Shown here piece by piece: positions 49,205 to 61,240 of a stretch of 64,000 bases of DNA. The DNA comes from Glandiceps talaboti (Eukaryota; Hemichordata; Enteropneusta; Spengelidae), in NCBI RefSeq assembly GCF_964340395.1, contig NC_135568.1:10624276-10688275 (forward strand), written 5' to 3'. A model generated the notes under the pieces. That model made no database searches. It saw only the letters and a program-made list of their open reading frames with translations, and was not told the origin of the DNA. The stretch's first letter is position 1; every line of letters starts with the position of its first letter. The position numbers and the translations under genes are program-made.

Positions 49205-50847
49205 ATGTCGGCATTGCACTGGGAAGCGCTGAGGAAACAGCATGTATTGGATCGAAAACACTTCATTGAGAAAGAGCGACAGGTATGTGTATATTTTGTT
49301 GATTGATAATGTTGCACACGTAAAATACTAAACATCAAACTCTAGGACTTTTGTGGTGGGATTGTTCATCTGAATGTGAAAATTAACAATTCAGTGAATT
49401 TTGAGATGTGAGGACAAGTTGAATAAGACCGATTTGATTAATAATGCAATCGAGATTACATTCGCACCTCGGAAATACATACATATTTCATATCTATTAA
49501 TTGTCTGAACGTCACTTTCGAAACACTTTAAGCAACAATGTTAGAGAGCCGTCGAGTTGACGTGGATGTTAGATTAGTTTATCATGTATTGTACGTGTTA
49601 AAATGGCAATTTTACACGCGTTAACCCTTGGAACAACCATTCGGCAGTTGACACAGACAAATACATACGTCTGAAGTACATGTATTTCATTGATTTTTGT
49701 CGATAGTTAAACAGAATGAGAACGAGAAAAATCGATACATCGGTAGTACACATACCATGCCAACCATGGTGTATGCATACCATCATTCATCAGGACTGAT
49801 ATTTTTTTTAACACTTACAAATCATCTGTTGATAGCTATTACCATAACTGAATGAAATATCGAAAAAGATTAATACTCTCAAAATATTAGCAGGGCTGGG
49901 TTTTTTTTAAATAGATAGATAAAGAAGTAAATAATTTCTCCAAAATACTATTTGACGAATCTTGGATCGATGTGAATATAATGTTGACTCCCCTAACTCC
50001 CATGTGACAAATGGAAACTTAAAGGCCAGGGGTTTCAATCCCAGGTTTTTTACTTATTGTTATCTTATCAGTGGAGCCATAAAGATTAGATAGGATTATA
50101 CTACATCCAAGACCAACCTTTCCTATAACTGTCAGACCGTTTTTTTACATCAAAATTGTCAATCCTAATATGTACTGGGCCTATACTAAAAGACTGTTGC
50201 AAACTAGCATTGATCACAGAATTCATCACCTGTGATTCTTTGTAAATGTTTGTTCAATACCAGGTACTGATGTGTCAGATTTAACCTTTGAACCTTTAAC
50301 TTAGCAGTGCCATGGCATTGTATACTTTTGGATAAAAATCTTATGATTTATTCATCAAGGTGCAATCAAATACCAAAAGTTACAAGGTATCCGTTTACAA
50401 ATACTTCTGTTGATCGAAATTACTAAAAGTTGATAATACCCTGGCCAGTCCCCTTCTGTGTAACTTTCTTTGGCTTCAATAGCTGAGGCCAAACATAATA
50501 GATTGTATCGTTCTTATTATAATTTTCAAAAATATTGTGAGTGGGTAAAATACTTTTTAATTTTCTTTTTCTTTTTTTTTTGGTGGGGGGGGGGGGGGGA
50601 ACGATGACACGAACTCTCATTATTTTGCCATCTAGTAAAACTTCTGTTGGCTCAATTTTCTTGTTCTCAAATTACATACAAAAACTTAAACTTGGGTTTC
50701 CTGTTAAGGAACCAGAACCTCAATTGTGCCACCTTAAACTATAGACAGGGAGATGGGGATGATAGTGGAGGGTTCCATTCTTCCTTCAGAATTTACATGT
50801 ACATGTAGATTTGTATCTCCAGGGTTTAGTTATCAGAAGTGCAATTT

Positions 50848-50883
<36 letters not shown>

Positions 50884-53800
50884 TGTTTGTGTTTGTGTAT
50901 TGTATTGTTTTTGTTTTTGTTGTTTTGGGGGAGGTTAGGGGGGGGGGGGAGGGGTGAGTTGGCCTTAGAGAGAAGGTGGGTTGGCATTAGAAATTACCCA
51001 TACCCCTTCTGACACTACCAGATAATACTGTAGTTTATGTTTATATTCCAGTCTGCCATGTTGTAGATTTTTCTGTTATAAACCATGGTAGAAAACAAGT
51101 ATATGTTGGTAATACTGTTTGAACAACACCTGCTGTACTATAGTAATTACTATATCCTCTCCTGTTAGCATTGACGCATATCGGTTTTATGTTGGTTTCT
51201 TTTGTTACATGAGGTCAGCGTTTCCTTTTATTCACCTGCGTCTCCTTGGCACATTAAAAGCTATAGTTCCATTGTTACGCTGTTTTTTTATTTGTTCTTC
51301 ATTGTCCATGACTGAAAACATCTCAGATAATGAGGATTTCTAGTTATTCTTGGTGCAATTTAACAAGTAGTTTTATGGAATCGATTAAAGTGAACTATGG
51401 TCTCCAACTAGGATCCATTTCCAAACAATAGACTGACTTACATTTTACATTGTACATGGACTCCAAAACTTAACAATGCGTCATTTTTACGAAGTCTTTG
51501 AAAGCTGTTAAAGTTAGCGATCAGTCATGGGAATAAACTCTTGTATTATACCCTATAGTGACCTAGTATATATTGCAAGACTGACCCAATTGTAATATTC
51601 ACAGAGCACTTATAAATCTTATTGAATAAAATCAAAGAATTGAAACCTAGCAACCAGTGTGCTATCTGAACCAAATTTTATACATCATTGATGCACATAA
51701 AGTTCTTGCTAACATCAAGATTTTCATTTTGTTTTTCACAAGAAAAATTTTTTTTTTTTAAATCCTTTTTACCCAAAGCAAACAATCTTGACGTTAATAG
51801 AGTATTAATATTCCATTAGATTATTAGTTATATAGCAAAAATTACCCCCCCCAAAAAAAAAAAATAAAAAAATAAAAAAATAAAAAAATAAAAAATAAAA
51901 ATAAAAATTAAACTCAATTTATTCCCTTTTACTTGTTTCAGTATTACTCACTGGTAGTATTGTACATTCTTTTGCATAGAAATTTTTTTTAAACATAAAA
52001 TGTGCCTTAAAAGTTAGATGATTTGTTCTAGAAAAGTCAGACCAATACTGTATCTCTGTTAAAAATTGTAAATCACTGTGTAATTTACAGTGATTGTATG
52101 ACTAGGCCATGTTACAAACCAATATTGCCATAAATACTATATGTATGTTTACTATAATTTAAAGGGTCCATATGAATGAGGATTGGGTATTTATTTTAGA
52201 TTTTTAATTTATAAAACAATTTTATCATGGCTTCCTACTTGAAAAATCAATGTGAAATAACATATGCCAAGTCCTTGTGTGTAACTCAATACATTACAAA
52301 AGATTTAATAAATGTGTAAAATGTTTGTTTATTATCGTATGTAAAATAACAAACGTTTTACAAATTTTTTTAATAGCTTTTTGCAATATATTCAGTTACA
52401 AACAAAGACTTGGCATATGTTGCTTCACATTGATTTTTCAAGTAGGACGCCATGATAAAATTGTTTTATGAATTAAAAAGCCAAAATAAACACCCAATCC
52501 TCATCCATATGGCCACTTTAAATAAAGTATTGTTGTTGTTTTTTCAAATAAGACCGAATCCCCAAATTTTGATTTAAATTTTAAATACTGGAATATTGGC
52601 ACTAATCTAGTTATATTTTTTTAGAGAATTAAAATATTCAGTTTACCATCAGAAGAGCTGAATGATTTGGATATTAAAACAATTAAAAAATATGGGGGGG
52701 GGGGGGCAATGACAGTACACAGGGCTCTATATTTTATAACAATTACACAGGGCTAGTATTGTTAACCATAGTAGATTCCTTGCTACAAGAGATGGTAAAT
52801 TTTTGGTCTGCAACTGGTTTCCCAGCTACCATTATGTAACTTGGTGATTATTTGGTCAGGTGTGTATATGCACAATGTGGTTACTATAAGATATTCACAA
52901 TGACATTCTTTGGTGTCTTTCTGTCCTCAGTAAAATAGTGAAACAGTTATCTAAGAGAAATATTTCAGGCTTACTGTAAAAGTTATTTAAAGGGGTACAA
53001 TCTGTAACTTTATGGTCTTTGGTGGTTACTTTTGTTTGAAGGGACACAGTCTGTATTTTTATGGTCTTTGGTAGTTACTTGTGTTAAAGAGACACAGTCT
53101 GTAACTTTATGATCTTTAGTAGTTACTTTTGTTTAAAGGGACACAGTCTGTAACTTTATGGTCTTAGGTGGTTACTTTTGTTTAAAGGGACACAGTCTGT
53201 AACTTTATGGTCTTTGTGGTTATTTTGTTTAAGGGGACACAGTCTGTAACTTTATGGTTTTTGGTGGTTACTTTGTTTAAAGGGACACAGTCTGTAACTG
53301 TATGGTTTTTGGTGGTTACTTTGTTTAAAGGGGCACAGTCTGTAACTTTATGGTCTTAGGTGGTTACGTTTGTTTAAAGGGACACAGTCTGTAACTTTAT
53401 GGTTTTTGGTGGTTACTTTTGTTTAAAGGGACACAGTCTGTAACTTTATGGTCTTTGGTGGTTTCTTTTGTTTAAAGGGACACAGTCTGTAACTTTATGG
53501 TCTTAGGTGGTTACTTTTGTTTAAAGGGACACAGTCTAACTGGACTGTGATGGCTTACTTTAATTCACATTGAAATAGATTATTCCAACTACTAAAATAT
53601 ACTGAATCATGTCTAGTAAATATTAGTTTTCACCACAAATTTGTATAAGGTAAAAAATGAAATAATTACATAATTTGTTGGTTACCAATGAATTCAGAAA
53701 CTTTCCAACAAACACATTTTCCATGTCTCTCTGTGCATGTTTAACCAGATCTTGCACTCGGCATCAACTAAGATTTGCAACTAAATATGTTTTAGTGTAA

Positions 53801-54419
53801 AAATGAGTCTTTTTGTACATCTGACTTTAATACAGTAAGTTGGAAATTTTACCCCATGTAGTTTACAGGCTGTGTCACTTTAATAACAATTTGAATTTTG
53901 AATCCATTTCAGAGTAAACGCAAAGATCTTGCCGAACAAAATCGGAGAGAACTAGAAGAGTATGAAAAGTTTAAGAAGAACGATCCAAGAGGAATGCATG
54001 CAGGTTATGACAGAAGATTACATGAGATGTTGCCGTGTGGGAGAGGGGAATACCATAATAGCCAGGATCCCATCAGAAGGAAGAACTTCATTGATGCAAG
54101 CAGAGAAGATTATAACGCAAAGGTTGCCAACAGATACACAGTAAGTAGACTTTAAAGTGACAATAACTGAGAAATTACACGTATTTGAGCATAGTTTATG
54201 ATGTATATTTATAAGCTATTTGCAGTATTGTACTTATACCAGTAAGTACAAGTACCTTATAAATATACATCATAAACTATGCCCAAGTACTGGAGCACAC
54301 TTAGCCACTACTTGCAATTAACTGAACTGATACAACCGAACGTAATGTAATAATTTTCATTTAACATTTTTCTCCCTTTTTTCCCTGTACAGTCTATCCA
54401 CTATGCCCAGCAATGGTGA
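49205..54419 (+). CDS. Small charged, coiled-coil-like protein of unknown function (110 residues, 3 exons)
   Basis: Exons 49205-49282, 53913-54140 and 54393-54419 join in phase with GT-AG borders and give 110 residues. The protein starts MSALHWEALRKQHVLDRKHF and ends SIHYAQQW, then TGA. The N-terminal half is rich in Lys, Arg and Glu and probably helical (ELEEYEKFKKNDPRG). The second half has MLPCGRGEY and DPIRRKNFIDA. There is no signal peptide or membrane segment. A poly(A) signal AATAAA lies at 54527-54532. I do not recognise the family. Its size and composition resemble small ciliary microtubule-associated proteins, and X-box-like sites lie upstream, but this is weak inference. Intron 1 is 4.6 kb and full of repeats. 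Confidence 0.8.
50827..50960. repeat. (GTT)n and G-rich low-complexity tracts in intron 1
   Basis: A GTT array (about 12 units) passes into TTTGT repeats and poly(G). Other low-complexity tracts in the same intron are poly(G) at 50,584-50,599 and an A-rich AAAAAAT array at 51,852-51,910. Confidence 0.85.
52158..52523. repeat. Fold-back MITE family A, copy 2 (intron 1 of the 110-residue gene)
   Basis: Same length and layout as the copy at 15,190-15,549. It begins TTTAAAGGGTCCATATGAAT and ends ATCCATATGGCCACTTTAAA, with the inner pair ACAATTTTATCATGG / CCATGATAAAATTGT. Confidence 0.88.
52990..53545. repeat. Minisatellite, about 12 x 48-49 bp, in intron 1 of the 110-residue gene
   Basis: Units marked by GGGACACAGTCTGTAAC recur near 53044, 53093, 53141, 53190, 53237, 53285, 53334, 53382, 53431, 53480 and 53529, with a diverged first copy at 52,990. 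Confidence 0.93.
54189..54282. repeat. Perfect 27-bp inverted repeat in intron 2 of the 110-residue gene
   Basis: The arm at 54189-54215 (GCATAGTTTATGATGTATAT...) is exactly complementary to 54256-54282. The 40-base spacer holds a second small inversion (GTACTTA ... TAAGTAC). It starts 48 bases after the donor and would form a strong stem in the pre-mRNA. Confidence 0.9.
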
Positions 54420-55832
54420 AAGAAAGAAGAACAAGCCATCCATGAATCCCATTGTTTCAATGATCCGTCCCTTGCCAGTGTGACTTCAGCTTTGTAATAT
54501 TTTGGTGTCAGAAGTTTGGAGTGTACAATAAAAGTTGTGCAGTTGCTATAGTGATAACAATATATATTTACTTGTAAATTGTATTATCATCAAAAAAGTT
54601 ATTCCTGTGCTTTATGAGTGCAAATCGAACTATTATAATAATTCAGTATTTTTAACCTTAGTGATGTGGTGAGAGGGGGAGGGAGGGAGGGGGGGGGGGC
54701 GCTATTTGAATAGCTTCTATCCGTCCATCTGTCTGAATATTCACACTTCCATGTGTCTGTATTCAAACCTGGCATAAAGGTGATATGCTATTTAAATGTA
54801 AACATGGCTACATAATGAGATGGGGTGGGGTTCTGTTACTTAGAATAGATTTAATCCGTCCATCTGTCTGAATATCCATCCGTCCATCTGTCAGTGTCCA
54901 GACATGATATACAAGTCAATTTCATTCAAACCTAGCACAAAGGTGATATGCTATAGGAGGTTTATAAACTACTTTGTTGATTTGTTTTCTTTGCTGTTGT
55001 TTTAAATAAAAATTTGATGAGGTGAAAGCATAATACAAAATACAAAATTATGAATGAAATGAATCATTGCAGTCAGTGGTATATTTGGCATCTCAGTGTA
55101 AATATGTATAAACTCCCTGACTGCATAGATCGTAAAGTTCAACCGATGTGCTGAACAGATCTGCTACAAGTGACTTCATCAACTTTTTAATTCTGCACAC
55201 CAATCTCTGAATACAAAACTTATCATCTGTCAAAAGCAGAACTGAAAAGTCAAGTCATTGTGATCTGGTATATGAAATACCATATACTTGATAAAATGTA
55301 GAGAGTCACTATCCCCAATGTAATGTAAGATTTAGTACATGACTTCATCTGGAAAACTATACATACACATATTTTGTTTCCCAATAAATTTGATTTTGTT
55401 TTTCAGCATAGGGAAATGAAACTAGGGAATGGGGAGTTTTATATCAATGTCAATCACAAAGTTGAGACATCTCTATGTTTGAACAAAATTATAGTTACAT
55501 AATTTCACTGCCGAGTTTTCTTGTTCTACGCAATGTTGGCAAAAATGTTTCTCTCTGCCTTTCTTTCTTTTTTGAGGGTTATCCAAATTTATGCTATTGA
55601 TAAACATCTCTTGTGCCTTGGAGTGATGGAACAAGTCTATGAATTGAACCAGGATATCAGATTCCACCTTAAAGGGCATTCTTTTTGTAAAATTTGGCAC
55701 AGAAGACAATGATATTATTGAAAGGGTTTGCTCATTTTGATTCAGGATTTCATATATATTGCTGCTGCGAAAATTGATTGTATGGACAATTTAAGAATGT
55801 CTATGTATAGGACATATAAAAACATGTTACTT

Positions 55833-56112
55833 CTCTGGTAATTGAGACTTCAGTTTACTAAGATAGACATAAACTAAAACTATTGTCAAAATATGTTGAT
55901 ACAACAGTGATAAAGTATTGAATGGATGTTGGTTTAATTACAGTCTCGGTAGAGCAGCTTTCCGAAAGATAATCCAATAAACTTGCAGTGTACTGTTTTG
56001 GGACTTCCAATGTTTACACTATGTTCATCACAGGGTGATTAGAATCATACAACAGAGGAACTGCTATCACTTGTGTTCTCTACCACATTGAACAACAATA
56101 GTTTTAGTTTGT
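55833..56112. repeat. MITE family B copy
   Basis: Starts CTCTGGTAATTGAG, followed by TTACTAAGATAGACATAAAC, and holds the family's inner blocks (GGGACTTCCAATGTTTACAC). The right end is cut short after AATAGTTTTAGTTTGT. Confidence 0.8.
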
Positions 56113-56217
56113 TATGAATATAACTGATAATAATATATTTACAGGTTTGCTAACTTAGATTGAAAATAGCGTAGTATATAATTTAAAACTTTTAGATGTG
56201 GCCTATTACTACATGTA

Positions 56218-56597
56218 CTCTAGCAGTTGAGGTCTCAGTTACTACGATAGACACAAACTAAAGTTATGATATTGTGACATGTTGATATACGCTTCTGAAT
56301 GAGGCAATATGTCTAACAACTTCCTTAAGTTTCCAGGGTTCATTTTTGTAGTCTGAAAGATCCAGTCATTGGACTGCTGAGAGTTGGAGCATATTACATA
56401 AACGGTAACAGCAACGGATCTTTCAGGTTATTATTTTGGGGGACTTCAATGTTGATATTATTTTGATCACAGGATGATTAGATTCACACAACAAATCACC
56501 ACTATCACCCACTTGTGTATATATAAAATCTACCACATTAACACCAGTTTTAGTTTCTCTCTATCTTTGTAAACTGAAACCCAAATTGCCAGAGTAG
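56218..56597. repeat. MITE family B copy, fullest ends
   Basis: The left end (CTCTAGCAGTTGAG, then GATAGACACAAACTAAAG) and right end (CTATCTTTGTAAACTG, then TTGCCAGAG) are inverted relative to each other over about 45 bases with mismatches. No transposase is present. Confidence 0.8.
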
Positions 56598-57009
56598 TAA
56601 CTTAACTCAGACTAGAAATGAAATTTTTGTGTTGATTTTTCCAAGCAATGTGTGATTTTGTGATTGGATAGGTAATATTGTGGTGTTGCAATAAATTTAC
56701 TAACATTTACTGATAACTAAACCTGATGTTAAAATGTGTGACACAAGGGAAATGATAAGGAAATATTACTGTTTTTGGATTGTGATTTTTAATTTTTTTG
56801 AACTTGTTGCAATGTGATTTGTTTGTGTTTAAAAACAAAACTGTCGAACCTGAATGTTGTTGCAATGCACAGTCAGTTTCAAAAGTATCATTTAATGTAT
56901 AATAATTATATTTTTTGCATAATAATTGCCTTTTACTCCTGTATTAAAATGAAGAAGATTGAAACGACTTGTGCAGCAGTTATGTACCATTATTTACAGG
57001 CACCTTCGT

Positions 57010-57356
57010 CTGGAGGCTATCTCAGATGGCTTCAAATCTCTTAGTTTCGAATCTCATGACATTTAGCTCAATGAGGTGCTGAGATGAAATTTCAAATTCA
57101 ACTAAAGCCACCCATACAGTCATTAACATCATGTCTTTGTAATCAATCACAGAATTTTGCGCAATGATAAGTCAGTGTTTATTGTGGCAGTTATGTATTA
57201 TCAAAATTGTCAGCTCAAGATGTTACTTTTACATTTTTTACATTTCTAACAGCTGGAGGTTTACTCATTTGCATGAACAACTTTTGGTTCATGATTTCTC
57301 ATTGAGCTAGACAGACTGAAGGGAGATCTTGAGATTTGAAGCCACGGATAGCTTAA
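57010..57356. repeat. Fold-back repeat of about 345 bp
   Basis: GGCTTCAAATCTC (57,027) pairs with GAGATTTGAAGCC (57,331), and GCTCAATGAG (57,067) with CTCATTGAGC (57,298). It is a possible separate MITE family. No gene is recognised in 54,540-60,000. Confidence 0.6.
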
Positions 57357-60300
57357 GACTATGGTAGCCGAGACCCCTGCTTTGGTTGATTTGGGCAATT
57401 TCCTCTCAACATGAGCTTTGAGATTTGCCCTGCAGTTCTGTATTCAAACCTAAGTTGATGATAACAATGGCCAATGCCTCAACCCACTGAGATACATCAT
57501 GACATCTTTACCATGTGATTGGCTGCTCCTGTCTACCAACAATGTTTACGTTGCATAGCTCCACCCTCCTTGTTAATTCAGATCATGTCAGGACATCTTT
57601 GACATCATCAAATACAGTAGGTAGATTGAAAGAATTTGTAGCCTGCTTTCTGGTAAACACTTCATTTAAGTATTGAATTGAAATATCAAAGCAAGGGTTG
57701 GAAGGCCATATCCGAAATCAACCAAGCATATTAAATTCAAATATCGAAGCGAGAGTTGGGAGTCTATTATCGAAATCAACCAAGCAAAGGTTTGACATGT
57801 TTCACAGTGGTGTATAGGCAATATATTTTGGAGGTGAACATAAAATTCTGTGTTGTGATCATGTTTATTTAATAAATTTGACTTTGTTGCAGTGAGTATT
57901 TACTCTTACACAAGTTAGCTAGCAGTTGGTTTTCACTTCACAAATGTGTGCATTAATTGAGTGGATATTACAGTAACAACATTGTGTGCTTTGGTACAAT
58001 AAATCAATTATGTTTTGTCAAAACATTCAAGTATTGTCTAAGTTCCATGTCTGTAAGTGTAAATCACATACTGCAAACCTGGACACTTTCACTAGAGACT
58101 TACTTTTGCTTATTTCACTGAACAACAAAAAAAAAACGCAAAAATACGTAGTATCCTGTCATTTTAAGTTGATGTCAGTTTCCACATCCACTATTTCTTG
58201 CAGGACTTCACAATTTTCACAATTTTATAATTTTTTTCTCAAATTCATTTTAAAAAAAGTTTAGGGTTGTCAATGAAAAACCAGGTGGGGTCGGGTAACA
58301 GGAACCAAGCAATTTTTATTTTTAGTTAGATTTGTATCTAAAAAAAAATCAGATTTCACTAGCAATTAACTTTCTAATGTAGTGTTCATTACCATGATTG
58401 AAAGTCAATTTGCTATAAACACAATGATACATCTCATTGGGCATTGAGTTGTCAATGGCAGCCAATCAGGTTAACTCACGTTAAACATGCAACTGGCAGT
58501 GCCTGGGACCATTTTTGTATATGACTGACTGTATGTTTGGAGGTGGAGAACTTGTGATGACTCACTGGCAAGTAATCACCAAAATATAAACATTCCCTAT
58601 ATCTGGGTTTTTCACATGCAAATGCCACATATTTGAAAAATCCTGAATGACACACAATCTAAGCAGCTGTTTGCAGGGGAATGTGTGTCATTTGGAGAGG
58701 TTTTTTCATTCTATGAAACAAACAGACTGATTTTCAACTAATTTGTGTATCAAGTTACCATCCTACAACATTCACAAACAATTTGTACATGATACATGAC
58801 CTGTGTGTTTCTCGAAGCACAGAAAAAATGCTGAAAACAAGACCCAGAAGCTAGTGCTCTGTACAGCAGTTTGAATTTCCAGCATTTGCATAGATTAGCC
58901 ATAATCCTCTTTTATGAGTTCCAATGACTTGACATTCTAGGCAGTTGACAGAGAGATACATATCATACTCATAATGCCTTGGTTATTCAATGATGCATTG
59001 AAACTATCTTCAACTACTATTATATTGTACATACAGCATACCTTACGTAAACAAAATAAAGAGAGAACATTCAGCTCAACATTCAAATCAAAATAATTTA
59101 TTCATTTATACACAGTATTTGACATCCTTTCATTCCCAGTGATAGAGGGCGATATAACAGTAAGTCCCACCAAAGGGTTCAACTAATTGGAAAGCAAGTA
59201 CCCAACTATATACATGTACTTCAATTTGGGTTTAATATAACTATGAACAATAGGACAACATATATCTTTTTTTCTATTGCCTCCTAACCAATTCAATAAT
59301 CTCTAAAAAAAAAAACTTTATTTCATTGCACATCAACAGTATAAGCTAAATGTATACAATGTAAGACTGATATTTTTTTTAAACAAAAAATGAAGACTAT
59401 TCTACCAGCAACATTATCTAATGACCAAAGTTGTTATTTGGTCAGATTGTTGTATCCAGGTCATAAAGCTTTACATCACATACCCTATGTAGTAGCATGG
59501 AAACATTATTTGAATCACATAACCATATAGATAGATAGTGATTACATTACTGGGACAAGCCATTAGCCAAGCAAGTGGACTTGTTATCAAAGAGTACCAA
59601 TATTTACACATGTGATGATGGGCTCTTACATAACACAAGTAAACAGCTGTAAAACTTCTATTCGGCCGTCTGCATGGACTGCAATTGAGGCAAACCTTAT
59701 CTCCGTCTTATATCAGTTGTTATCAATTTATTAGGCTATTATAAGTAACGCTACAAACAGCTTTAGAGATGCAAACAACTTTTATGACACCCGTTTTTGC
59801 CAGGCAAGCCCGCGGGTTTGTTGCACTTGGACCGCTAATGGTTTGTGACTGTCATGATTTTATGCTCAAAAACTTAAAGATCGGGGAAAAATCGGGGGAA
59901 AAATCAAAACCGATTCACTGAGCGAACTGATATCGAAGAGCAAGCCAGCCATATTTGGACGTGTGCTAGGGTGTGAAAATTAGTGCACTGGTTTCATATC
60001 CACTCTCCATTAATTACATAGGAAGAGATACTGGGTATATGATAATATGTTGCAGGTAGGTTGATTTTAATTGTAGTTTATTTTTTTACAATTATTTACA
60101 ATTTAATTTTATAACAATTTGAAAATATGATTCTAGAAAGTTAAATATCAATAAAATACAATGTAGTATACTTGCTAAGCTTAGAAAAAAACTTCATTCT
60201 ATATAATCACTTGTCGATGTGCATCGCAATAATACAGAGTCGCAGTAACATGTCAACAAATGATTAGCCCTATGTAGTCGATGCGGGCCAACAGTACAAG

Positions 60301-60424
60301 GATATTCCAGTACAATTATTCAGTAGATATTGGTACATAGAAAAACAACTAATAATGATGCTCCTGAGGCTGGTGAGAGAGTCTAGGTAGTTTTCTATAA
60401 TCTCCTGCAACAGAGAGAAATGTT

Positions 60425-60532
60425 GCCTAAAATAACAATAAATTCCATTGTCATGGACACAAAGAACAATAAACTCCATTGTCATGGCAACAAAGAACAA
60501 TAAACTCGATTGCCATGGACACAAAGAACACC
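60425..60532. repeat. Three tandem copies of a 39-bp unit
   Basis: Units marked by CAAAGAACAATAAACTC lie 0.7 kb beyond the stop of the nuclear receptor and may fall in its 3' UTR. Confidence 0.8.
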
Positions 60533-61240
60533 CATCACATCACCTTCTATGCAATATATAATGTCAACCTATAAGTTCTTTGGACACTGAATATTTTTTG
60601 GAATGGAATATTCTGCTTTGGATATAGAATATTCTGTGGATATGGAATATTTAACTTTGGATATATAGAACCATGATTTTAAGTTCTAAAATAATCCATT
60701 TTGTAGCTGAAGAAGCACAAAGATCATTAAAAAAATATGTACAAGTTCAAAAAGTGATTATTGCCACTAAAAGTATAAGGGTTTATTTACGTACTTGAGA
60801 TTCCGAAACCTAAAAAATATAATATATATATATACATGTACTTGGCAAAGTTAGATTGTTTTGCATGTCAAAAATAGAATTGCAGTAATGTATCAATTAC
60901 AGTAAAATCACAGTTCTACAGTAAATGATAAGACTATACACACAACAAAATATGAATGAATAATGATTCCTATCAGAAATAAAACTGACGTATGACATTT
61001 ATATACACACGTTTTCTTCACCATCATAAACCAGACCCTTTTTTACATCATTGTCAAGGATGCACCATGAAGAGGCTATTCCAGGCTGTTGTGGTTTGCT
61101 CACTCTGTTCCATCCAATCAAGACTATCCCACTTACAGGGTCTGTTACATTGAAACATGTCACACAGCGGAAAACTAAGTTCTGCATTGTGTGAACGATT
61201 TTCTTCTGTCATGGGGTACCCATAATTCAACTTATCATAT

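Noticed and set aside
59770-60000. GC-richer stretch that might be a promoter or exon
   Set aside because: No open frame, splice sites or motif that I could support.
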